Shown: positions 44,963 through 52,099 of the stretch, piece after piece
Layout: every line of letters starts with the position of its first letter
Numbering within the stretch: the first letter of the stretch is position 1
Origin: Neptunicoccus sediminis
Lineage (GTDB): Bacteria; Pseudomonadota; Alphaproteobacteria; Rhodobacterales; Rhodobacteraceae
Assembly (NCBI RefSeq): GCF_001719615.1
Contig: NZ_MDVX01000001.1
Location: 558,001 to 622,000 of the forward strand
Length of the DNA: 64,000 bases
Reading direction: 5' to 3'
Translations under genes and position numbers: made by a program
Notes under the pieces: model-generated
The model's database searches: none
Told to the model about the DNA's origin: nothing
The model's input: only the letters and a program-made list of their open reading frames with translations

Positions 44963-45925
44963 TTACTCCAGAACCTTTTCAAGGTGTTCCCAGTCACGGT
45001 CCGGACCGGGCAGGCCCAACCGGATCAGTGTCTTTGAATAGGGAAAAATACGCGACAGGATGCGACCCTCTGCCAGTTTCTCAAACATCGTCTTGGCATC
45101 TGAAACATCGTACAGCCGGAACAGGCTGGTGCCGCGCGGATTGTCAAATCCGGCACGTGTGGCGATGTTGTCGAGCCGCGCGGCGTCCTGTTCCAGACGG
45201 CCGCGGGTGGTTGTGGCCCATGCGGAATCGGACAGGGCGGTCAGGCCGATATGCTGTGCGGGACCGGAAATCGCCCAAGGCCCCAGCATTTGTTCCAGAG
45301 TGGCAATGGTCTCGGGCCGCGCCATCGCAAAGCCAAGCCGCACACCTGCCAGCCCCCAGAATTTGCCCAGCCCTTTCAGCACCACAAACCCCGGACGGGC
45401 TGCCAGTTCCATATGGCTGCTGTCGGGGCTGACATCGCAAAAACTCTCGTCGATGACGGACAGGGTATTATGGTGTTTTAACAGTGTGTCGCGGTCCCAG
45501 TGCCGCCCGTCGGGGTTGTTGGGATGCACATAGACGTTGGCCCCTGCGGGATCGTCGGAAACCTCCCAGCCAAAGGCGGTAAAGCTGGCGGCGTGTTCGT
45601 TATAGGTGGGGCGGGCGATGCCCACACGGCCCGCCGGTGCCAGCCGGGGCAGGGCGGCGATCAGCGCTGACACGCCCGAGGCCGCCGCAATGCCCGCACC
45701 CTCTGGCACGGACCAGAATTGCCGCGCCGCGTCAAGCAGGTCGGATTGGTCCTGACTGTCGGGCAGGGCCTGCCAGAAACGGGCCGGAATTTCCGGCAGC
45801 GGATAGGGCAGCGGGTTGATGCCGGTGGACAGGTCAACCCAGTCGCTGCGCACACCGCCAAAGCGGGCGATGGCGGCGTCCAGCCCGCCGCCGTGGTCCC
45901 GTGTCTGCGCCGCCAAGGTGGTCAT
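44963..45925 (-). CDS. cobC: L-threonine-phosphate decarboxylase-type aminotransferase CobC
   Basis: The 320-residue fold-type I PLP protein resembles CobC/CobD enzymes that make the aminopropanol phosphate moiety of cobalamin. DHGGGLDAAIARFG and DLSTGINPLPYPLP at the N terminus are characteristic, and the PLP lysine falls in LKGLGKFWGLAGVRLG near residue 200. The ATG overlaps the DUF1636 stop by 4 bases; cbiB follows. This is a three-gene block. Confidence 0.92.
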   Translation of the reverse strand: MTTLAAQTRDHGGGLDAAIARFGGVRSDWVDLSTGINPLPYPLPEIPARFWQALPDSQDQSDLLDAARQFWSVPEGAGIAAASGVSALIAALPRLAPAGRVGIARPTYNEHAASFTAFGWEVSDDPAGANVYVHPNNPDGRHWDRDTLLKHHNTLSVIDESFCDVSPDSSHMELAARPGFVVLKGLGKFWGLAGVRLGFAMARPETIATLEQMLGPWAISGPAQHIGLTALSDSAWATTTRGRLEQDAARLDNIATRAGFDNPRGTSLFRLYDVSDAKTMFEKLAEGRILSRIFPYSKTLIRLGLPGPDRDWEHLEKVLE

Positions 45926-46296
45926 TCGCTCTCGGGCAGGGTCGGAATACGCGACACAAAATGGCCTTTGACGGCTTTGGGCCATTCGCGGAAGGGCACC
46001 TGACCCTTTTCGCTGGCGGCATGTTTTTGGGCATACTCTACGATGCCCTCGGCCGCTGCTGCGCCCGGTTCAAAGCGCCCCAGAACATAGGTCAGCTTGC
46101 CCTCGGCCTGAATCGCGATGTTGCAACCGTGGTTGCAGCCCATCAAACAGGCGTGGCGGCGGATTTTCACATCACTTGCCCCTTGTGCGGCGGCTTCCAC
46201 TGCTTCGGCCAGCAGTTCCCCGTCGGTTTGGGATTGGGTTTCAGCGCTCCAACCTTCTCTTTTACAGGTTTCGCATACAGTAATTGTCGTAGTCAT
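45922..46296 (-). CDS. DUF1636 cysteine-rich protein
   Basis: A 124-residue protein of the DUF1636 family, often found with cobalamin genes. Cys8 and Cys11 (CETC) and a later CLMGCNHGC (near residues 49-57) give five cysteines in a pattern like thioredoxin-like [2Fe-2S] ferredoxins, so a metal or Fe-S site is likely. It leads the cobC-cbiB block and overlaps cobC. Its role may be electron or metal delivery in corrin synthesis. Confidence 0.85.
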   Translation of the reverse strand: MTTTITVCETCKREGWSAETQSQTDGELLAEAVEAAAQGASDVKIRRHACLMGCNHGCNIAIQAEGKLTYVLGRFEPGAAAAEGIVEYAQKHAASEKGQVPFREWPKAVKGHFVSRIPTLPESE

Positions 46297-46434
46297 GGCA
46301 GTCTTTCAGCAGGTTTCCGCTCGTTTCATCATCAAATCTGCGAAAACACAATTCCTATTGGCTGGAACCAAAAAAATTAAAACTTTATTAATAAATTGGG
46401 CAGACCCTAAAGATTATGTCAATTTGGGTGGATT
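46297..46434. other. AT-rich divergent promoter region
   Basis: This 138-base gap between the DUF1636-cobC-cbiB block and the receiver-like gene contains a very AT-rich stretch (about 46370-46395). A perfect minus-strand TTGACA lies at 46422-46417, but the matching -10 is unclear. I see no cobalamin riboswitch signature. Confidence 0.4.
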
Positions 46435-46809
46435 ATGAAGATTCTTGTTGTGGAAGCCGTGGCGGAACTTGGCCGTCTTTGGTGCCGCCATTTGGAGCGG
46501 CAAGGCGGACACACGCGCCTTTGTCTGGACGAGCAGAGCGCGATTGACGCCCTGCGGTTTGCAACATTTGACGTGTTGGTGCTGGATGTGGGTATGGAAG
46601 ACACCAGTGTTCTGGCCATCAGCGATCTGGCCACCTATCGTAATCCCAATGTTGCGATCATTGTTGTCACCGCCAAAAGTTTCTTTTCCGATGGCATGAT
46701 TTTTGATCTGATTCCCAATGCACGCGGGTATCTGCATACGCCTGTTCTGCCCGATGATCTGGCAGCGTTGGTGGATCATTACGGACGGGCCGCCGGGGGG
46801 TCGGCGTAG
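46435..46809 (+). CDS. Receiver-like protein lacking key residues
   Basis: A 124-residue receiver fold with the hydrophobic LVLDV strand and phosphoacceptor-like Asp51 and Thr79 (VVTAK). The acidic pair is Glu7-Ala8 in place of Asp/Glu-Asp, and the conserved Lys before the proline (usually KP) is Thr102 (LHTP). Phosphorylation-driven switching is therefore doubtful; it may act as a constitutive or ligand-modified partner. No kinase is adjacent. Confidence 0.8.
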   Translation: MKILVVEAVAELGRLWCRHLERQGGHTRLCLDEQSAIDALRFATFDVLVLDVGMEDTSVLAISDLATYRNPNVAIIVVTAKSFFSDGMIFDLIPNARGYLHTPVLPDDLAALVDHYGRAAGGSA

Positions 46810-46831
46810 TCCGAAGCTTTGGTTTCTGGCG

Positions 46832-47680
46832 TCAGTTACCGCTTTTGACAAATTTTGCACTTGTGCTTTTGCGATCAAAACCAACGGAAATACGGGTGAT
46901 CCCTGTGGGCGCATTCGCGCGTGTCGTGGTAGAAGTGGCCGTGTTTGAATAGCGGGGCAGCACGCGCAAGGTGCGTTTCAGATGGGCGATATTTGCGGGC
47001 AGGTCCATGCCGAAGGCCACAACATCCCCGTCTGCATTGCGTCCCGACGAAACCAGCGAGACGATCCGCGCGCGGTTGCCTTCCTTCACAAAGACCGGCG
47101 CACCGGAAGAACCGAAGGTCACATCGCAGTTAAAGGCAATCAGCCCTGCACCACGGCCCAGAACATCGCATTGTTTCTGCCAAGACATCACGTCATCCCG
47201 TCCTTTGCCATAGGACACAACGCTGACGGAATTGCCCGGCGCGATTCCCGAATGGATGGCGAAAGGTGCGGCTGTGAAGGTGGAAATCGGCTCGGCCAGT
47301 TTCAGCAGGGCCACGTCATGGCGGATGTTGGATGTAATCGGGCCGAGCGCGGCTTTGTAATTGGCATGGGCGACCACCTGTTGCACAGCGCGGGTTTCTA
47401 TCGCCTGTCCGTCCTGATAACCCGCCGCAAAAGAAAAGCTGCCCGCATCCCGCAACAAGCTGGTTTCGCTGTCAAAAACGCAATGGGCCGCGGTAAGCAC
47501 CAGATCGCTGGCGATCAGGACGCCGGTGCAATAGCCCTTGCCGCCGATGTCGATACGCCCCACCGCCTCCCAGCCGAGGATGTCAGTGCGATCGGTCAGG
47601 GGGGTTAGCCCGCTCGCCCCGAGGCTGGCTGGGGCGAGAAAGAAAATGCAGCTTAGCGCGAGTCTTCTGAGGAATGTCAT
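46832..47680 (-). CDS. Secreted trypsin-like serine protease
   Basis: The 282-residue protein has a signal peptide (about residues 1-23) and an S1-type fold with a complete triad: His66 in LTAAHCVF, Asp122 in HDVALLKL, and Ser192 in FGSSGAPVF. The serine motif is GSSGAP, close to the usual GDSGGP. It is a single-domain enzyme with no PDZ, likely periplasmic or secreted. Start at MTFLRRL. Confidence 0.9.
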   Translation of the reverse strand: MTFLRRLALSCIFFLAPASLGASGLTPLTDRTDILGWEAVGRIDIGGKGYCTGVLIASDLVLTAAHCVFDSETSLLRDAGSFSFAAGYQDGQAIETRAVQQVVAHANYKAALGPITSNIRHDVALLKLAEPISTFTAAPFAIHSGIAPGNSVSVVSYGKGRDDVMSWQKQCDVLGRGAGLIAFNCDVTFGSSGAPVFVKEGNRARIVSLVSSGRNADGDVVAFGMDLPANIAHLKRTLRVLPRYSNTATSTTTRANAPTGITRISVGFDRKSTSAKFVKSGN

Positions 47681-47731
47681 GGCCGGTCTCCGGTTGTACA
47701 AGAGACAGGGTGGCATCCATTCGGGGCGAAA

Positions 47732-48709
47732 TTATGTTCCCCGTTTGTGCGCTTTGTGCCAGTCCGGGGCGGGGTTGATCGGGATGATCCGATAGGGATT
47801 CACATTGTCATGACTGTAGTGGTAATGCCGCACGATGTGTCCAAAATGCACCGTCTGTGCAACGTCCGGCCATTGGTACAGCTCTCGTGCATAGGCCCAG
47901 AGGTTCGGGAAGTCGATGATCCGGTTCCGGTTGCATTTGAAATGGGTGTGATAGACCGCATCAAACCGCACCAGCGTGGTAAACAGGCGCCAATCGGCCT
48001 CTGTCACGCGATCCCCCGTCAGGTAGCGATGGGTCGAAAGATGATCTTCCAGCCAATCTAGCGTTTCAAACAGCGGGTAAACCGCCCCGTCATAGGCGCT
48101 CTGGCTGGTGGCGAAACCGGCTTTGTAGACACCGTTGTTCACAGTCGTGTAAATCCGCGCGTTGATCTCGTCGATGGTGTCTTGCAGTTCGGAGGGGCAA
48201 AAGTCCTGAGTGTTGCCGGTGATCCCGTCAAAGGCCGTGTTGAACATGCGAATGATCTCGGCGCTTTCGTTGGACACGATACGATCCTGCTGCTTGTCCC
48301 ACAACACCGGAACGGTCACGCGGGTGGTCGCATCCGGATCGGCCTTCTGGTAAATCTGATACAGATACGCGCTGTCAAACAGGCTGTCGCCCTGTGCCGG
48401 ACCGTCATCGGTTTGAAAGGTCCAACCTTTGTCGAGCATTTCGGGATGAACCACATCCACCGAAATATGGTCTTCCAATCCTTTGAGCGTGCGAAAAATC
48501 AAGGTGCGATGGGCCCAGGGACAGGCGAGCGACACGTAAAGGTGATACCGGCCGCTTTGCGCAGGAAACCCCCCTTCGCCGCTGGGTCCGGCACTGCCAT
48601 CAGCGGTTATCCAGTTGCGGAATCCGGAATCCTTGCGGACAAATTTGCCATCCTTGTCGCCACTTACCAGCTTTTCCGTCTTCCACGTTCCGTTAACCAG
48701 TTGTCCCAT
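47732..48709 (-). CDS. Glutathionyl-hydroquinone reductase (Xi-class GST)
   Basis: A 325-residue GST-like enzyme reducing glutathionyl-hydroquinones and thus protecting against quinones. The catalytic CPWAHR motif (LACPWAHRTLIF) is near residue 63, and the C-terminal YNPYRIIPINPAPDW-like segment (NVNPYRIIPINP) is typical. It is divergent from the Tat-exported hydrolase across a 167-base region holding a 7-bp inverted repeat. Confidence 0.93.
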   Translation of the reverse strand: MGQLVNGTWKTEKLVSGDKDGKFVRKDSGFRNWITADGSAGPSGEGGFPAQSGRYHLYVSLACPWAHRTLIFRTLKGLEDHISVDVVHPEMLDKGWTFQTDDGPAQGDSLFDSAYLYQIYQKADPDATTRVTVPVLWDKQQDRIVSNESAEIIRMFNTAFDGITGNTQDFCPSELQDTIDEINARIYTTVNNGVYKAGFATSQSAYDGAVYPLFETLDWLEDHLSTHRYLTGDRVTEADWRLFTTLVRFDAVYHTHFKCNRNRIIDFPNLWAYARELYQWPDVAQTVHFGHIVRHYHYSHDNVNPYRIIPINPAPDWHKAHKRGT

Positions 48710-48785
48710 TAACCTGCGCTCCTGTGTTCTGATGCCTCAACATAGGGCATGCGTGGGGAAAGTCTTTGATAGACAGCCGATTTCA

Positions 48786-48806
48786 CTGTTGCGTTACGTG
48801 CAACAG
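48786..48806. promoter_or_regulatory. Inverted repeat between the GSH reductase and hydrolase genes
   Basis: CTGTTGC and GCAACAG are perfect 7-bp arms with a 7-base spacer, in the 167-base divergent region. This size would suit a dimeric regulator. No specific regulator is suggested by neighbours. Confidence 0.35.
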
Positions 48807-48876
48807 AAAGAATTTGAGAGCTTTGCCAACCAAGCTACCATTGCGGGTATTACAAACAGGGAGCCAGAGTGAAAAA

Positions 48877-49647
48877 ATGACCCATTCCAGAAGAAGTTTT
48901 CTTAAGACCGGCGTCGCGGCAACGGGTGTTGTCTTTCTACCCTACGTGGTCGGGGCCGCAGCCCATGCCGGTAACGAATTTGCCACACAGTCCGGCACGC
49001 TGTCGGTGAACGCAGTGGCCCATGCCTCTATGGTGCTGTTGACGCCAGTGGGTACGATCCACGTCGATCCCGTGGGCGAAGTGGCGCAATACGCCGATTT
49101 CCCCGCGCCGGACCTGATCCTGATCACCCACCACCACGGCGACCATTTTAACGTGGATACGCTGAACGGGTTGGTGGCGGATGGCACGAAGCTGGTCACA
49201 AACCCTGAGGTTTACAACCAGTTGCCCGAAGCCTTGAAAGCCAAGGCCAGCCAGATCGCAAACGGTGAATCGGCCGAGTTTAACGGCATGTCGATTGATG
49301 CAATTCCGGCCCATAATCTGACCGAGGAGCGGATGAACTTTCACCCCAAAGGGCGCGACAACGGCTATGTGCTCGGGATTGACGGGCTGCGGGTTTATAT
49401 CTCTGGTGATACCGAAGACATCCCCGAGATGCGCGCGCTTGAGAATATTGACGTGGCCTTTGTCTGTATGAACCTGCCCTTCACAATGGACGTAGAGGCC
49501 GCGGCCTCGGCGGTGGCAGAGTTCAAGCCGAAATACGTCTATCCCTATCATTACCGTGGACGGGACGGGGGCACACAAGACCCCGAAGCCTTTGCCAAGC
49601 TGCTGAACGATGCAATCACGGTGAAGATGGGCGGCTGGTACGGCTAA
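48877..49647 (+). CDS. Tat-exported MBL-fold metallo-hydrolase
   Basis: The 256-residue protein begins with a twin-arginine signal (SRRSFLK, hydrophobic stretch to about residue 31) and has the metallo-beta-lactamase metal motif ITHHHGDHF near residue 87. A second metal-site segment DAIPAHNLT follows, and YPYHYRGRDGG near the C terminus. It resembles the UlaG-like lactonase branch, but the substrate is unknown. Start at MTHSRRS with GGGAGCCAGA upstream. A terminator follows. Confidence 0.9.
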   Translation: MTHSRRSFLKTGVAATGVVFLPYVVGAAAHAGNEFATQSGTLSVNAVAHASMVLLTPVGTIHVDPVGEVAQYADFPAPDLILITHHHGDHFNVDTLNGLVADGTKLVTNPEVYNQLPEALKAKASQIANGESAEFNGMSIDAIPAHNLTEERMNFHPKGRDNGYVLGIDGLRVYISGDTEDIPEMRALENIDVAFVCMNLPFTMDVEAAASAVAEFKPKYVYPYHYRGRDGGTQDPEAFAKLLNDAITVKMGGWYG

Positions 49648-49665
49648 GTCGAATGAACAGTTCTG

Positions 49666-49703
49666 AAAACCCCGTTGTGCCTTGGTGCAGAACGGGGTTT
49701 TTT
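49666..49703 (+). terminator. Intrinsic terminator after the metallo-hydrolase gene
   Basis: AAAACCCCGTT and AACGGGGTTTT form an 11-bp stem with a 14-base loop, followed by further Ts. Confidence 0.88.
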
Positions 49704-49770
49704 GCAGGTGGATCGGTGAGGCACGACCCGCATGGTGGCGTTTCCGGTCCCTGTTCTGCCGCGAATCCCG

Positions 49771-49799
49771 TTGCACGGAGGGGGCGGGCTGCTTATACC
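49771..49799 (+). promoter_or_regulatory. Promoter of the main cobalamin operon
   Basis: TTGCAC, exactly 17 bases, then TATACC: a good sigma-70 match. Transcription would start near 49806, giving a leader of about 130 bases before the first ATG at 49934. Confidence 0.55.
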
Positions 49800-49803
49800 T
49801 TGG

Positions 49804-49927
49804 CTAACGATGCCCCACAGGGGCCGGAAAGGTGTTTCGTCGGGGGCTGACCCAAATAGGGGGCCAAAGACGAGATCGTTAGAACGCTACATCCTGTGGC
49901 GGCCTTTCCGTTGCATAAAAGGAAGGG
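49804..49927 (+). promoter_or_regulatory. Structured leader RNA of the cobalamin operon
   Basis: Several exact pairings can be read: CTAACGAT (49804-49811) with ATCGTTAG (49875-49882); TCGTC (49837-49841) with GACGA (49869-49873); CCACAGG (49815-49821) with CCTGTGG (49893-49899); CGGAAAGG (49825-49832) with CCTTTCCG (49903-49910). The third and fourth pairs cross each other and the first, so they imply a pseudoknot or alternative folds. CCTTTCC (49903-49909) can also pair with the Shine-Dalgarno GGAAGGG (49921-49927). This suggests a switch that exposes or hides the ribosome binding site. It lacks the usual cobalamin-riboswitch core sequences that I know. Confidence 0.4.
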
Positions 49928-49933
49928 ACCGCA

Positions 49934-50155
49934 ATGCGATTTTCGGTATTTTTGACAGCAATTCTGGCCGCAACAGGGGCGAATGCCCATGTAGGGCATG
50001 TGGGCGAAGTGGCTTCCCATGATCATTGGGTTGCAGCCGGTGCGATCGGGGCGGCTGTTGCCATTGCGGGCTGGAACATCCTGAAAGGTCGCAAAAAGAA
50101 CAAAGCTGCCGAAGCGGAAAAAGCGGAGTCCGACGAAGCTCCGCAAGAAGCCTGA
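49934..50155 (+). CDS. Small exported membrane protein leading the cobalamin operon
   Basis: A 73-residue protein with a signal peptide ending near ANAHVGH, a His-containing stretch (HVGHVGEVASHDHW), one membrane helix (about residues 33-50) and a charged Lys/Glu tail. It ends 4 bases before cbiX. The histidines suggest metal contact, perhaps cobalt, but this is only inferred from context. I do not know a functional name. Confidence 0.75.
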   Translation: MRFSVFLTAILAATGANAHVGHVGEVASHDHWVAAGAIGAAVAIAGWNILKGRKKNKAAEAEKAESDEAPQEA

Positions 50156-50159
50156 TCTT

Positions 50160-51437
50160 ATGACGCAAAAAATCGGTGTAATGATTTGCGGTCATGGCTC
50201 TCGCAGCCAGTCCGCAGTGGATGAGTTTTCGGTGCTGGCAGAAAAACTGCCCGCGCTTCTGCCTGACTGGCAGGTGGAATACGGCTATCTGGAGTTTGCA
50301 AATCCGGTGATCCGCGTCGGGCTGGACAAGCTGCGGGATGCGGGGTGTGATCGTATTCTGGCGGTGCCCGGCATGTTGTTTGCGGCCATGCATTCTAAGA
50401 ACGATATTCCCACGGTGCTGAACACCTATGCTGTCAAAAACGGGATAGACGTGTCTTACGGGCGCGAGCTTGGGGTTGATCCCAAGATGATCGCCGCCGC
50501 GGGTGCGCGGATACAGGAAGCTGTGGATGCCGCCAATGCGGAACACGGCGAACTGCCGCTGGAAGATACGGCGCTGGTGGTGATCGGGCGCGGCGCCTCT
50601 GATCCTGATGCCAATTCCAACGTGTCCAAAATCGCGCGGATGCTTTGGGAGGGCATGGGCTTTGGCTGGTGCGAAGTGGGCTATTCCGGCGTGACCTTCC
50701 CGCTGGTGGAACCCTGTCTCGATCATGTCAGCCGTCTTGGTTACAAACGGGTTATCGTCTTTCCCTACTTCCTGTTCACCGGCATCCTGATTGACCGGAT
50801 TTACGGGTTCACGGACAAATGTGCTGCGAAATATCCCGATATTCAGTTCGTCAAAGCGGGGTATCTGAACGATCACCCGCTGGTTCTGGAGACCTTTGCG
50901 GACCGTGTGAAAGAACAGCTTGGCAGCACACCGGTGCCGAATTGTGGCATATGCCAGTACCGCACGCAGGTTCTGGCAATGGATGGCGGCGATACACGGG
51001 TTATCCCCGTCGAAGCCCGCCGCGCCGCCATGGGCGAGGATCATCCCGCCCTGTCAGAAGTGCCGCCGCCCACCTGTGTTCTGTGTAAATACCGCGCCCA
51101 GATCATCGGGTTTGAGGCTGAAGTCGGTGCAATTCAGGAAAGCCATCACCATCACGTCGAAGGGCAGGGTGCGCAGGCGCCGGGGTCCAATGTGTCGGAT
51201 TGCGGATTGTGTGGCGACTGGTGCACGGGGGAGTGTCGTCTCGATCTGGACCACCACCACCACCATCACGACCACAGTCATTCTCATGATCACGACCATG
51301 ACCATCATCACGATCACGGGCATCACCACCACGGTCATGATCACGGACATAGCCACGACCATCATCACGATCACGTCCATCCGGTCTACCCTCATGCCAA
51401 ACACCCGCTTGGCCCCGAAAGCGCACGCCGGAAATGA
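50160..51437 (+). CDS. cbiX: Sirohydrochlorin cobaltochelatase CbiX with Cys- and His-rich C terminus
   Basis: A 425-residue chelatase that inserts cobalt into sirohydrochlorin or a related early corrin precursor. The N-terminal 240 residues show two CbiX halves, starting with MICGHGSRSQSAVDEF and VIFPYFLFTGILIDR. After these come cysteine clusters NCGICQYR (about 261), TCVLCKYR (about 305) and CGLCGDWCTGEC (about 347), which could hold an Fe-S cluster. A histidine/aspartate-only stretch follows at about residues 364-405. The His-rich tail may store or deliver metal. Its stop overlaps cobH. Confidence 0.92.
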   Translation: MTQKIGVMICGHGSRSQSAVDEFSVLAEKLPALLPDWQVEYGYLEFANPVIRVGLDKLRDAGCDRILAVPGMLFAAMHSKNDIPTVLNTYAVKNGIDVSYGRELGVDPKMIAAAGARIQEAVDAANAEHGELPLEDTALVVIGRGASDPDANSNVSKIARMLWEGMGFGWCEVGYSGVTFPLVEPCLDHVSRLGYKRVIVFPYFLFTGILIDRIYGFTDKCAAKYPDIQFVKAGYLNDHPLVLETFADRVKEQLGSTPVPNCGICQYRTQVLAMDGGDTRVIPVEARRAAMGEDHPALSEVPPPTCVLCKYRAQIIGFEAEVGAIQESHHHHVEGQGAQAPGSNVSDCGLCGDWCTGECRLDLDHHHHHHDHSHSHDHDHDHHHDHGHHHHGHDHGHSHDHHHDHVHPVYPHAKHPLGPESARRK

Positions 51438-52099
51438 GAAACGGAGCCAAGCCACCGCGCCCTCTCCCGTATGAGAGGGAGCCGGCCGAGATTTACGCCC
51501 AGTCCTTTGCCACCGTGCGGGCCGAGGCCAGTCTGGACCGCTTTCCCGAAGAGATGCGCCCGATGGTGATCCGCTTGATCCACTCTTGCGGGATGGTGGA
51601 AATTGCGGATCGTCTGGCCTATTCCCCGAAGGCGTTTGCGGCAGCGCGCGATGCGCTGCGTGCCGGTGCGCCGGTGCTGTGCGATTGTGAAATGGTCGGC
51701 GCGGGGATTATCCGGCGCTATCTGCCGGCGGATAATGACGTGATTGTCACACTTAACGATCCGACTGTGCCTGATTTGGCACAGCGCATCGGCAACACGC
51801 GGTCCGCGGCTGCGGTGGAGCTGTGGAGCGACCATATCGAAGGCGCTGTCGTGGCAATTGGCAATGCGCCGACGGCGCTGTTTCATCTGCTGGAACTGCT
51901 GGATCAGGGCTGGCCGAAACCGGCCTGTATCCTTGGCTTCCCGGTGGGATTTGTCGGCGCCGCCGAGAGCAAGGCCGAACTGGCCGCCCGACCGCGGAAT
52001 TGCGATTTTGTGGCGCTGCGTGGACGCAAAGGTGGCTCTGCAATGGCGTCTTCTGCGGTGAATGCGCTGGCCGCCGGATTGGTAGAGGAAAAACAATGA
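51434..52099 (+). CDS. cobH: Precorrin-8X methylmutase
   Basis: The 221-residue enzyme moves a methyl group from C11 to C12 to give hydrogenobyrinate. It has the conserved RLIHSCGMVEIADRLAYS segment near residue 52, with the catalytic histidine, and DCEMVGAGI and GFPVGFVGAAESK near residue 175. ATGA overlap with cbiX, and its own stop overlaps cobL. Confidence 0.94.
   Translation: MRNGAKPPRPLPYEREPAEIYAQSFATVRAEASLDRFPEEMRPMVIRLIHSCGMVEIADRLAYSPKAFAAARDALRAGAPVLCDCEMVGAGIIRRYLPADNDVIVTLNDPTVPDLAQRIGNTRSAAAVELWSDHIEGAVVAIGNAPTALFHLLELLDQGWPKPACILGFPVGFVGAAESKAELAARPRNCDFVALRGRKGGSAMASSAVNALAAGLVEEKQ

Noticed and set aside
46297-46434. Cobalamin riboswitch before DUF1636-cobC-cbiB
   Set aside because: The gap is short and AT-rich with no conserved core blocks.
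49653-49933. Classical cobalamin riboswitch before the cobalamin operon
   Set aside because: I could not find the conserved core blocks (such as the AGCCAGGAGACC-type and GCCACTG elements), so I describe the leader only as a candidate structured RNA.
51250-51390. Repetitive CAT/CAC/GAC tract resembling a DNA repeat
   Set aside because: It is the coding sequence of the histidine-rich tail of CbiX and stays in frame.
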